Source of the DNA: JASJAR01 sp039198225
GTDB lineage: Bacteria; Pseudomonadota; Alphaproteobacteria; Rhodobacterales; Rhodobacteraceae
DNA length: 64,000 bases
Direction of reading: 5' to 3'
Assembly: GCA_039198225.1 (NCBI GenBank)
Contig: JBCCTQ010000005.1
Location: 62,001-126,000 of the forward strand
Position 1 is the first letter of the stretch. Each line of letters begins with the position of its first letter. The translations under genes were made by a program, and so were the position numbers. Positions 41,613-50,943 of this stretch are shown in pieces. Under the pieces are notes generated by a model. The model saw only the letters and a list, made by a program, of their open reading frames with translations, was not told the DNA's origin and searched no databases.

Positions 41613-44600
41613 TGTAAGCGCCTAATCGTGCGTTCTATTGTCAGTTTGTACCGCCCATTTTGTCTCCAATTTTTGCGGACGAAGTCTTCCACTGCATCAA
41701 GCCGGCGATTGACCAACCGTCGGTTTTCGCCGCGCTCGAAATACGTTACCTTGAGGTGAGACGGGCGATCTTCCATGGATCGGAGAAGGCGAGCCATACC
41801 GGCTTCGAGCCGGTTCGACATTGCATTTCCGATAAAGGCCGTCTCCGTCAGATCGACGTCAAACACCCTAGAAAACGAGACGCCGAAATTCATCCGGGTG
41901 ACTTTGCCGGAGGTGATCCTTAGCACCCGAGGATTTTCCGTTGTCAGTCGATAGCCCGTGGGTAGGCTCCGCGTGTCGAGTTTGAGGATGAAGTTTGCGC
42001 CTTCGCTGTCGGGCAAGGCAGCACAGGGGATGTGGTAGCGGCCGTATTGATCGGTGGTAATCCAAGTTCCGTTCGCGGTCACAAGGCGCGCGCCGGGAAT
42101 GCCGGGCTCACCTTCAATCCGGTCGGGTCCGACGCGTGGAAACTTGTCGAACCGCTGGTCCGTAATGCTGGGGTCGCGGACGTTGTCTTGGCGGCCGTTG
42201 GCGTTCCGGTCATCGAAAACCTTACCGATCACGTCGGTGCAATCGAAGACGGCTTCGGGTTGGCGGGTGATGGTGGCCGTGGCGCGATTGCTGACGATGC
42301 TGGAGGCACTGTCCGTCACATAAGCTGTATTGGTCAGATCCCCCGTCGGAGCATTCGCGCCGACCCGGGCCGACAGGGTGATGTCGATCGTGGTTCCGAG
42401 AGTGACCGTAACACCACTGAAAGCAAGTGTTTGGCCGTTGATCGTAGGTTCAGCCGTAGTTCCATCGACCACGCCGGTCCCAGGCACGTAGGTGAGCCCG
42501 ATGGGCAGTTCGTCGACCACATTGAGCGTGCCCGCCCCGAAAGAGGTCAGGTTTTCCACCGTGATCGTGTAGGGCACAGTTTCGCCGATGATGACTGCAC
42601 CGTCGGCCAGGTCGTGGCGCTTCGTGATGAGGATGTCGGTCGTCGGAGGAGCAGCGGCCAAGGAGGGATCGAGCGGGATGTGGTTGTTGATCACATCCGG
42701 ATCACCCGCTTCGATAAGGAACCCATAATAGTAAGGCGTCGGTGCGGACGGCAGAGGAGCCGAAGTCGAAGCTGACAATTGGCACGACCCGCCCGGGACG
42801 GCGTCGAACGGGCACCCTGTCACCTGCACCGGCCCAGTTTCCGGTGGGATGTTGGTCGACGGTGTGCCGAAATAGGTCGACGGAGTGGAAACGACCAAGA
42901 TTTGGTATTCCGTTTCGCTGACCGGACAGGCCGCATCAGCGCCAGTGATAATGTCGAACCGATAGGTGCCGTCCGCGCCAGTTATTTGGCTTTGCTGGCC
43001 CGGCAGCACGCAGGCCGCGGGCAAGGTTGTGCCCCCCGCATCGGTGAGTTCAACGCGCACCCCTGCGATTGGCGAACCGGCAACGGAATCGTAGAAAACC
43101 CCCTGCGGATCGATAGGTTGGTTCACATCTGTTTGGGTCGGCGTCGCGAGACTGACCGTCACCGCGTCGGTGAGCCCGACGCCGAGACCTCCCGGCGAGA
43201 CAAAGCCTACCCGGTAGTCACCTGCCGCCATTCCGCTGAAAGAATAGGCGCCGTCGGCTGCCGCAATGGTGGTCGCCACCACGTTGCCGTCCGCATCGTA
43301 TAGGTTGGCGTTGTAGCCTGCGCCGGCTGTCGTATCGTCGCCGCCATCGAGAGTGCCGTCTCCGTTGATGTCGAGAAATACCGTCCCGCTGATTGTGAAC
43401 GCGGCGGGCAAGTCAAGGAGGGTGGGCTCGTCACTGTCATTGCCGGCCACCCCGTCACTGTCCGTGGTACCTGGATCGGCAATCGACGGCACGGACCCGT
43501 CGCTTGCGTCAAGATCGGGTGTGCTGCCCGCATCGCTCGTATCGGTGACTGGAGCGGCGCCCGCGATGGGGCTCGACGGATCCGGATCGCCACCGGCCGT
43601 TGTTGCCACGGCCGTGGAGGTGACGCTCGCCGTATTGGTGACGGTGCCTGCCGATATGTCCGTATCGGACAAGACATAGGTCGCTGTCGCGGCCACCACT
43701 GGACCCTCTCCCGCCGCCAGGTCACCATCAAAACCCGCCGCCGGCTGGGTGAGTGTGGCGGTGCCGGTGAGCGCTGAAAGGGACGGGTCGCTCACGCTAA
43801 TCCCGGCCAATGCGAGATTGCCGGTATTCTCTACGGTGAAGGTGAAATTGACTGTATCACCCACATCCCCAAAAACGCCGCTGCTATTGGTATCGGAGAC
43901 CGAGGAGACAGATTTGACCAATTCGATCGACCCGCTCCCGGCCAAGGAAACCACGGTCGGATTGTTGCCGTTGCTGTCGGCCGTGCCGTCTGTCCCGTCG
44001 CCGGTAAGGTCATTGTCCGACGTGTCGACGGGATCTGTGAGGCCCGGAAGATCATTGCCCGAAGCGTCAACCGGATTGCCGGTGACCGAGGCGGTGTTGT
44101 GGACACCGCCCGCATCAATTGCGGTCTGATTGACGGTAAAATCAGCGATATAGACAAAGCTGTCTCCCGGATCGAGGCGGCCATTTCCGTTCGCGTCGTT
44201 CGAAGCGGCGGCATCAAAGGCCGGAGCCGCATCGAGGGCAGCGGCCGCGCCCGATCCATCGGTGCCGTAGGTGATTGTGTCGACCAATGGCTCGGGTCCA
44301 AGATCGAGCGCCACATTGCCTGGATTGGTGACCGTGTAGGAATAGATGATCGTCTCGCCATCCAGCGGCGCGGCGGACAAACCGGACGTGTCGGCCGATT
44401 TTAGAACTGCAATGCCCGGCGTCTCAGCATAGCTCACCGAAACGGTCGCTGAATTGGAAGTCAGGTTGTCATTGTCGTCGATCGTATAGGTGATCGGTGT
44501 CGGGTCACCTGTGTAGGCTGGATCCGGCGTGAAGGTGATCGCGCCGGTCGTCTCGTCCACCGCCCACGCACCTTCGCCCGGCACCGTAAATCCGATGACA

Positions 44601-47600
44601 TCGCCGCTGGCATCGGTCACCTCTCCGGTGGCACCAGAGGGCGTAGCCAAGCTGACGGTCGTTGGATCCACATTCCCGTCGGGATCAAAATCGTTGGCAA
44701 CCGCGTCGAGGGTGACCGCATCCCCAAGCGCGTTTCCGGTTGAACTGTCATCCTGGGCGACTGGGGTGAGGGTGCCAGCAAAGGGCGGCGGCGCGTTTCG
44801 GCACGACATGGCGTCGTGGTTCGATGACCGGGCCGCGGAGAATGTCGAGGTGATGATAGGGTTGTCGCCGGCCGGATTGGCGATCGCGTAGACCGTGCCG
44901 TCGGTGTTGCTGGCGACGTAAAGATTGCCAAAAAGATCCGACCAGCTCGCTCCAAAATCCTGATTAGGCAGCCCAGCTACGGCCACGTTATCGGCTTCGA
45001 GCGTGGTCAGGTTCCAACGTCGTAGCGTGCCGCGTCCGGCCCCAATCATAAGGCTTTGGCCGCCGACCTGAAGAAAACTCATGTCATAAACGACACCCAG
45101 CGCATTACCCGTAAAGTTCACCGTGCCTTGGGCGCCGGTCAGGACGTTGATCGTTCGCAATTGGGTCGCCGTTGGGCTAAAATAGAGCGTATTGGCCCCA
45201 TCCATATCGCCTTGGGCCGGGTTGCCGGGGACGATGAACCCCAGGGGTTCCACCTCGCCATTCGCCCCAACACGCAGCAATTCACGATTGTAGGGCGCTT
45301 CGCGACCGATACCGTAAATGTAGTTGTCGAGAACGTTGTAGCCCGTGGCGTTGTAATCTGGATTGGCGCTTCCGATCGGCGTGTAATTGCCCGTCGAGGT
45401 ATCGAGCTGAGACAATTGTCCCGAGATCACTTCATAAAATGCGCCGCTGCACGAGAAGGTCGGTAAGTCGTAATCGATGGTCACCGTGGCCTGGTTCGAG
45501 GTCAGGCCGACATTGTCGTCGACGACGTAGTCGACCGGTGTCGGATCGGTTGTAAAATCCGCCTCTGGTGTAAACGTGATCTCGCCCGTGGTCGGATCCA
45601 CCGACCAATCGCCTTCATCGGGAATTGTAAAGCCCGTGACGTCCCCTGCTGCATCGGAAAGGACGCCCGTGGCACCAAGGGGCGTGATCAGGCTTACGGT
45701 GGCTGGATCGATCGTGCCGTCCGTGTCGGTATCGTTGGTCAGAACGTCCAGGGTGACGGCATCGCCCGGGGTATTGCCGCTCGATGTATCATCCGCGGCC
45801 ACGGGCTCCGAGATCTGATAAGTGACGGTGACAGTGCCGAGGTTGGACGGATTCCCGTCGGTGTCATTGACCCTATAGGTGATCGGGGTCGGGTTGCCGA
45901 TGAAACCGTCCTGCGGCGTGAAAGTGAGCTCACCGGTCCCGGATGCATAGGACCAAACACCTTCGTCCGGCACCGTAAAACCGGTCACATCACCGTCGGT
46001 GTCGGTAAACACGCTCTGAGCGTCGGCAGGGGCGGTGAGACTTACGGAATTGGCGTCGAGCGCGCCGTCCGGATCGGTGTCATTGCCCAAGATCGACAAT
46101 GCAACGGCGCTGCCGAACGTATTGTCGAGATCGGAATCGTCATTCGCGACCGGCGAAATGATCACCGTAAGGTTCGCTGTTGCCTCCGAATTGTTGGTTG
46201 CGCCTTGAACCGTGCTAAGCGCTCCTGAAGGAACGAGATTGGTATAGTCTCCGGTCGCAGAGCTCGTGACATCGACGGCGATTGTGCAAGTGCTATCGGC
46301 CGGCACAGTGCCGCCATTCATCACGATATCGGTCGCCCCCGCGGCTGCCACCACCGAGATACCGCACTCCGCTGAGATATTTGGTGTAGAGGCAATGACC
46401 ACGCCTGTGGGAAGTGCGTCCGTGAGGCCGGGGCTATTGAAGTCAAACGCCGCCGCATTTGCATTCGCGATGGAAATCTCCACCGTAGACACCCCGTTTA
46501 CTTCAATAGTTGCGGGTGTGAATGCTTTGGTGATTACGACCGAAGGGCTGACTTGTAAGGACGCCGACGCGGGGCTCGGATTGGAAACGCCTTCGGCGGT
46601 GACAAGTGCGTTGGCCGCGATCGTATTTGTGAGGTTTCCTCGGGTCGATGAGATGACGTCGACGAGCAATTCGCAGGTCCCGCCCGCGCTGACCGAAGCG
46701 CCGGAGATCGCGACATTGTTTGCTAGAGGCGTGGCCGTGATCGAGCCTGGCGTACAAGTCGCACCGCCAATGGCATTGAAAGAAACGTTGGGAACCTGGG
46801 CAATTGTCATGCCAGTGGGGAATGTGTCGGTTAGGGCAATGCGAGACAGCGCAGAACTGCTCGGGTTGGAAAAAGTGATGGACAATTGCGAGGGATCGCC
46901 TGCGCCAACAACGGTCGGATTGAATGCCTTCGAGACCGCTGCATCCACCTGTGTCCAGCTCAATGTGGCGCTGTCGGAGGCTGCGGAGAAGACATTTTCG
47001 GTCAGATCGCCGGGGAGGCTGTCCAGTCTTCGAGCTTGGACGACTGGGATCGTGTTGGTCGCGTTAGAGGTGCCCGTGCCCGCCATAACGTTGACGGAGA
47101 CCGAGCAGACATTGCCGACAAATGAAAAGGGATTGCTTGGGCTGCCCAATTCACCACCAGAGAAGGTAAAACTGTCGGACCCCGGAGTGGCACCGGTGAA
47201 AATACCGCCGCAGGTGCTGACCGGATTTGGATCGGCGGCAATGACCAGGGGCGAGGGCAAATCATCGGTGAAATTGATCTCAGAGACGGTGAAAGACCGG
47301 TCGCCCAACGCCGTTATATCAACCGTTAGTCGCGATACTCCGCCGGCGCCAACGGTGGTCGGCGAAAATGATTTCCTAGGCTGAAGGAGGGCGTCCGCTC
47401 GAATGTTTCTGGACACGAGGTCAAAGGGATAGACCGTTCCGTCGACACTGATGTCCGATGCGAGCACCGTGTTTCTTTGCCGCGCATTCGTATCGCCCGT
47501 TGCCATGACGTCGAAGTCGAGCCGGCATGTTGCACCCGCTGGAACCGTCCCTCCGACCAGTGTGACAATATCCGTTGCCTCGTTGCCGGTGAGGCTTGTG

Positions 47601-49192
47601 GTCGTGCAACCTGTTCCGTTGAACGCGACTGAGCTTCCAATCAGCTCAAAACGCCCTGCCATTGCGGTGGCAATGTCATCCACGAGATTGATATTGCCGA
47701 TCGAGGACGCGGTGCCGTTTCGCATTTCAATGCGAAAATTGAAGATACCGCCAACGCGCCCTTCGACATTGCCGGGAATATTCGCCTGGTAGGAGGATTG
47801 GTATTCCGCTTTGGCCAGCTTTTCCAATGCAAGACCCCCGGTATTGCCAACCCTCAACGTGTCGTCTGTCGCGCGAAAATTCGATGTCCGACCGTCATCA
47901 TATTCAATGGCCGGGAAGCCGGTTCCGCCCACTTCGTTCAAGAACGAGCCCGTCGTTGTGCCCGCCACATCGAAGGACAAACGGCATCGAGCTTGGGGCG
48001 CAAGAGTGAGATTGGTGACCGCCGCCTGAGTAAGGTCGGAATTGTCTTGGATAGGACTTCCGCACTGACCATTCGTTGTGAGCGTATCTGAAACCGCCAC
48101 CATCCCAGTCGGTAGAAAGTCGGCCCACTCAATCCCGGTTGCCGAGAGATTGTTGAGGTTCCGGATCGTGATCGTCAGCCTGGAAGTATTTGTAAGGCCT
48201 ATGGTTTGCGGCGAAAATTGCTTTTCATACAAGCCGCCGGTCCACACATCCACGTTGAAGGACCGAAATTCGTCTTCATTGGTCGCGCCTTCGTTGGACG
48301 TGACCGAGCCCGCACCGATGACATTCGGTCGATTGAGCGTGAATGTGTAGGTCGAAAGGTTTGACTCCGGTTCGACGAATATTCGAACGACGCAAGATCC
48401 ATTTGCCGGGACCGTGCCACCGGAAAACGTTACGGTCTCGTCATTGCCCGTCAGTGTCGACGTCACCGTGCCCGATCCGCAAGTGGTTGAGAGAGGGGCA
48501 ATCGGCGCAAGGGGTCCGGTCGGAGCGGCCGATGCTAGGACGCGGAAGCGCCGGTCGAGTTCATCAACGAGCCCGACGCCCGTAAGGTCGTAATTGTTTG
48601 GGTTGTTCAGTGTGATCTCGAAATACTTGTCGGTATCGCCGCCCGCGACGTTCGGGTTACCGCCGCCGGGAGCGACAATCACCTTGTCGCCCGTCATGTT
48701 GATAACGGTCGAAGTGAGGGTCGCACTCGCGGCCGTGGCGCTGGCTGGAGCATTATCGGCCGTTACCGATCCAACCGGCAAGGTGCTGACAAAGTTCAGA
48801 GTTCCGGCCGATAGGGGCAGATTGGTCGTGGTGAGAACTTCAACCGTACAGGAACCCTGCGTTGAGACCGTAGACGCGGGGATCGTTGCGCCGGACAATG
48901 AAAACTGTGTGGCCGACAGGGTCACCGTGCCGCCGCAAGTGTTCGAGACCGGTGATACCCCCACATAGGTGAGGCCCGTCGGTGCCGTTTCAGAGAAGGC
49001 GACGCTGGTGACCGCGAATGCGTTGTCATTGGTGATGGTCACGGACAGTGTCGATTGTTTTCCCGGGCCAATGGCCGTCGGGTCAAATGACTTTGCCGGT
49101 TCTATGGAGATCTGAGCAAACGCGAAAGTCGCACTCGAAGCGAGCGCGGCCAAGCCTAGACCCAAGGCACGCGTAAGCCGTTCCAAAGACAC
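41609..49192 (-). CDS. Giant DUF11/CshA-repeat surface protein, 2527 residues
   Basis: A very large exported repeat protein. It starts with GTG (AAGGA nine bases ahead) and a signal peptide ending FAFAQ. Residues about 30-1010 are tandem DUF11-like beta-sandwich repeats (typical: VGAGDPSQLSITFSNPSSSA). Residues about 1015-1240 hold two CshA/cadherin-like repeats (PVANDDSDLDNTFG; PVAADDTSSGNTPG). About 1247-1467 is a beta-propeller-like stretch (DUF6923 type: LDTSTGNYTPIGSANPDY, then NYIYGIGREAPYN). A third CshA repeat follows (about 1477-1597), then DUF11 repeats, SdrD B-like domains (GTVFLDINGDGTLDGGDD, about 1940) and, near 2314, VIGKVFDDRNANGRQD. The C-terminus is basic and may attach to the next protein. 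The gene spans about 7.6 kb. The role is probably surface adhesion or a surface layer; this is inferred from domains. Confidence 0.85.
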   Translation of the reverse strand: MSLERLTRALGLGLAALASSATFAFAQISIEPAKSFDPTAIGPGKQSTLSVTITNDNAFAVTSVAFSETAPTGLTYVGVSPVSNTCGGTVTLSATQFSLSGATIPASTVSTQGSCTVEVLTTTNLPLSAGTLNFVSTLPVGSVTADNAPASATAASATLTSTVINMTGDKVIVAPGGGNPNVAGGDTDKYFEITLNNPNNYDLTGVGLVDELDRRFRVLASAAPTGPLAPIAPLSTTCGSGTVTSTLTGNDETVTFSGGTVPANGSCVVRIFVEPESNLSTYTFTLNRPNVIGAGSVTSNEGATNEDEFRSFNVDVWTGGLYEKQFSPQTIGLTNTSRLTITIRNLNNLSATGIEWADFLPTGMVAVSDTLTTNGQCGSPIQDNSDLTQAAVTNLTLAPQARCRLSFDVAGTTTGSFLNEVGGTGFPAIEYDDGRTSNFRATDDTLRVGNTGGLALEKLAKAEYQSSYQANIPGNVEGRVGGIFNFRIEMRNGTASSIGNINLVDDIATAMAGRFELIGSSVAFNGTGCTTTSLTGNEATDIVTLVGGTVPAGATCRLDFDVMATGDTNARQRNTVLASDISVDGTVYPFDLVSRNIRADALLQPRKSFSPTTVGAGGVSRLTVDITALGDRSFTVSEINFTDDLPSPLVIAADPNPVSTCGGIFTGATPGSDSFTFSGGELGSPSNPFSFVGNVCSVSVNVMAGTGTSNATNTIPVVQARRLDSLPGDLTENVFSAASDSATLSWTQVDAAVSKAFNPTVVGAGDPSQLSITFSNPSSSALSRIALTDTFPTGMTIAQVPNVSFNAIGGATCTPGSITATPLANNVAISGASVSAGGTCELLVDVISSTRGNLTNTIAANALVTAEGVSNPSPASASLQVSPSVVITKAFTPATIEVNGVSTVEISIANANAAAFDFNSPGLTDALPTGVVIASTPNISAECGISVVAAAGATDIVMNGGTVPADSTCTIAVDVTSSATGDYTNLVPSGALSTVQGATNNSEATANLTVIISPVANDDSDLDNTFGSAVALSILGNDTDPDGALDANSVSLTAPADAQSVFTDTDGDVTGFTVPDEGVWSYASGTGELTFTPQDGFIGNPTPITYRVNDTDGNPSNLGTVTVTYQISEPVAADDTSSGNTPGDAVTLDVLTNDTDTDGTIDPATVSLITPLGATGVLSDAAGDVTGFTIPDEGDWSVDPTTGEITFTPEADFTTDPTPVDYVVDDNVGLTSNQATVTIDYDLPTFSCSGAFYEVISGQLSQLDTSTGNYTPIGSANPDYNATGYNVLDNYIYGIGREAPYNRELLRVGANGEVEPLGFIVPGNPAQGDMDGANTLYFSPTATQLRTINVLTGAQGTVNFTGNALGVVYDMSFLQVGGQSLMIGAGRGTLRRWNLTTLEADNVAVAGLPNQDFGASWSDLFGNLYVASNTDGTVYAIANPAGDNPIITSTFSAARSSNHDAMSCRNAPPPFAGTLTPVAQDDSSTGNALGDAVTLDAVANDFDPDGNVDPTTVSLATPSGATGEVTDASGDVIGFTVPGEGAWAVDETTGAITFTPDPAYTGDPTPITYTIDDNDNLTSNSATVSVSYAETPGIAVLKSADTSGLSAAPLDGETIIYSYTVTNPGNVALDLGPEPLVDTITYGTDGSGAAAALDAAPAFDAAASNDANGNGRLDPGDSFVYIADFTVNQTAIDAGGVHNTASVTGNPVDASGNDLPGLTDPVDTSDNDLTGDGTDGTADSNGNNPTVVSLAGSGSIELVKSVSSVSDTNSSGVFGDVGDTVNFTFTVENTGNLALAGISVSDPSLSALTGTATLTQPAAGFDGDLAAGEGPVVAATATYVLSDTDISAGTVTNTASVTSTAVATTAGGDPDPSSPIAGAAPVTDTSDAGSTPDLDASDGSVPSIADPGTTDSDGVAGNDSDEPTLLDLPAAFTISGTVFLDINGDGTLDGGDDTTAGAGYNANLYDADGNVVATTIAAADGAYSFSGMAAGDYRVGFVSPGGLGVGLTDAVTVSLATPTQTDVNQPIDPQGVFYDSVAGSPIAGVRVELTDAGGTTLPAACVLPGQQSQITGADGTYRFDIITGADAACPVSETEYQILVVSTPSTYFGTPSTNIPPETGPVQVTGCPFDAVPGGSCQLSASTSAPLPSAPTPYYYGFLIEAGDPDVINNHIPLDPSLAAAPPTTDILITKRHDLADGAVIIGETVPYTITVENLTSFGAGTLNVVDELPIGLTYVPGTGVVDGTTAEPTINGQTLAFSGVTVTLGTTIDITLSARVGANAPTGDLTNTAYVTDSASSIVSNRATATITRQPEAVFDCTDVIGKVFDDRNANGRQDNVRDPSITDQRFDKFPRVGPDRIEGEPGIPGARLVTANGTWITTDQYGRYHIPCAALPDSEGANFILKLDTRSLPTGYRLTTENPRVLRITSGKVTRMNFGVSFSRVFDVDLTETAFIGNAMSNRLEAGMARLLRSMEDRPSHLKVTYFERGENRRLVNRRLDAVEDFVRKNWRQNGRYKLTIERTIRRLQ

Positions 49193-49816
49193 TTCCGTAT
49201 TCCTTGTTTCCTAATGCGAAACAGTTCTTGGGTAAGCGGAGAATTGGGCCGGATTTAAGGCAAAATTTCGCTAACTTTCGTTATTCGGTGGGTAAGAAGG
49301 ACCGATCTCACCCTTTTCGATCCAGTCGACCTGAGCGGAGAATGACCCGAAACGGATCGGTGGCGCTTGCCTGCTCATTCTCTCAAAATTTTGGAATTTC
49401 CCTGTACTTGGCACCGTTCGGTGAATGCAGCGGCCGAGCTGCGGCAGTTTGAATATGGCCCAAACCCTGTGACGCAGCAGCTCCCTTCGCTTTAATTCCC
49501 ATAGGGAATTGCGGATACGTTCCTTTCCGACACCGAAGCCGCGCAGCTCGGTGTAATGATGTGATTCCTACGAATGAAATGGCACGCGCCCGGGCAGGGA
49601 GATGTGAAGAGATCCCTCTACCTTGCAATGCCGACCGATTTAGCAAATTTGATGCGTTCGGTGATCGTTTCGGCAAGGCATTCGTCCATTTCTAACTTGC
49701 CGGTGGCGGTGACCCGCGCAAAGGCCGTTCTCGATCAGGAAAAGATCACCTGTTTCAAATTTGTTTGGGCGTGGCCGATCAAGACTTGCAGTAGTCGCCG
49801 CGCCGTAATGCGGCTC
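49193..49816. other. Gap between the giant protein gene and comC
   Basis: About 620 bases. The giant gene's promoter should lie within the first 200 bases. A perfect palindrome is at 49494-49510. On the minus strand, downstream of comC (about 49618-49740), a coding-like reading ends VTATGKLEMDECLAETITER and on to VGIAR before TAG, but it is cut by an in-frame stop upstream and looks like a decayed remnant. No intact gene is seen. Confidence 0.4.
49494..49510. promoter_or_regulatory. Palindrome AATTCCC-ATA-GGGAATT
   Basis: Seven exact pairs around a three-base centre, about 300 bases upstream of the giant surface protein gene and about 300 bases downstream of comC. This could be an operator for the surface protein gene; no matching regulator is adjacent. 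Confidence 0.35.
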
Positions 49817-49835
49817 TCAAGTGGTTGCGAGCCGC
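49810..49835 (-). terminator. Stem-loop across the comC stop codon
   Basis: GCGGCTC (49810-49816) and GAGCCGC (49829-49835) pair exactly over seven positions around a 12-base loop that contains the comC stop codon. This lies at the end of the sulfonate operon and could terminate or protect its transcript. Confidence 0.4.
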
Positions 49836-50827
49836 CGAAATTCTTCCAACAAGGATTTCGGAATGGGTACACCGTCGCGCTTCGCAGCCTCTCTCGAAGC
49901 GAGGCGACGGGTGCCAGGCAAGCGAGCACCCTTTTCAGCCTCAATCTCGCTGAGTAGCTCCTCAATACGCGACCCAAATTGCGCACCTGTGCCCGCGCTC
50001 GGATCGAGGCCAAGGATAAACTGACCCACGCCTGGCGGTTCGCCCTTGGCGTCGAAGAAGGACGTTGCCTCGTAGCTGTACTTGGCGCCGGTGATCGTTG
50101 CCGCCAGGATCTCGACGATCAGAGCCAATGCCATACCCTTCGCATCGCCCATGGGAAGCATTGTACCTTCTAAGGCTGCAGCAGGGTCAGTGGTTGGATT
50201 GCCATCGTAATCCAAAGCCCAACCTTCATCGATCTGCTCACCCCGTTTGGCCGCGGCCATGACCTTGCCACGGGCGATCTTCGACAAGGACAGGTCGATC
50301 ACGAGGGGTGCAGCGTTTTCTCGCGGCGCAGCAAAGGCAATTGGGTTGGTGCCGAAAAGGGCCCGCGATCCTCCCCAGGGTGCCATGGCTTTGGGCGTAT
50401 TGGCGACCATCAAAGCAACCAAACCGAGTTCGGCCAGTCGTTCCACATGGGCGCCCAGTTGGCCGCAATGATGCGAGCGCGAGATGGCGGCGGCGGCGAT
50501 CCCTGTCACGCGGATCCGGGACGCAAGTTCTTCTATAGCCAGATCGATGGCCGGAAAGGCAAAGCCGTGGCGGGCGTCAATGCGAATGAGGGCCTCGCCG
50601 GCCAGTTTAGCAACCGGCGCAGCTTGGCCGTACACTTTGCCACTGGCCGCTTGAGCCGCATAGGCCGCAACCCGGGAAAAGCCATGCCCTCTCTGGCCAT
50701 CGGCCTCGGCGGCGACCAAGGCACGGGCAACCGACCGAGCGTTCTCATCTGAGACGCCTTGTGCCTTGAGGACGTCGGCGACCAGGCCCTCGGCCTCTGC
50801 GAGTTGAAGTCGCTCTTCCAAACTCAT
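49817..50827 (-). CDS. comC: Malate/L-lactate dehydrogenase family oxidoreductase, ComC-like sulfolactate dehydrogenase
   Basis: A 336-residue NAD(P)-dependent enzyme of the Ldh/ComC family, which is unrelated to classical lactate dehydrogenases. The family pattern runs ADGQRGHGFSRVAAY, SHHCGQLGAHVERLAELG (the catalytic His is in this region), TPKAMAPWGG and LFGTNPIAFAAP, and MGDAKGMALALIVEIL. The ComC assignment, oxidising or reducing sulfolactate at C2, rests on the neighbouring suyB, suyA and hpsN genes; by sequence alone it could be another 2-hydroxyacid dehydrogenase. It is the last gene of the operon, 116 bases after suyB. That spacer holds no full gene. Confidence 0.8.
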   Translation of the reverse strand: MSLEERLQLAEAEGLVADVLKAQGVSDENARSVARALVAAEADGQRGHGFSRVAAYAAQAASGKVYGQAAPVAKLAGEALIRIDARHGFAFPAIDLAIEELASRIRVTGIAAAAISRSHHCGQLGAHVERLAELGLVALMVANTPKAMAPWGGSRALFGTNPIAFAAPRENAAPLVIDLSLSKIARGKVMAAAKRGEQIDEGWALDYDGNPTTDPAAALEGTMLPMGDAKGMALALIVEILAATITGAKYSYEATSFFDAKGEPPGVGQFILGLDPSAGTGAQFGSRIEELLSEIEAEKGARLPGTRRLASREAAKRDGVPIPKSLLEEFRRLATT

Positions 50828-50943
50828 CCCCAGGCAAGCGCGATGGCAGTACTCTTGTGGCTCATCGCCACCCCAAGGTGTCTATCCCGGAGTACTTCCG
50901 CGCAAGCTCTTCAACGTGTTCGGAAACGACGACCTGCAAGAGA

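Noticed and set aside
46266..47384. Long plus-strand open frame (372 codons) inside the giant surface gene
   Set aside because: It is antisense to a clear repeat protein whose Thr/Val/Gly/Asp-rich codons keep the opposite frame open; no start site and no recognisable product. The same holds for other long antisense frames in 38-49 kb.
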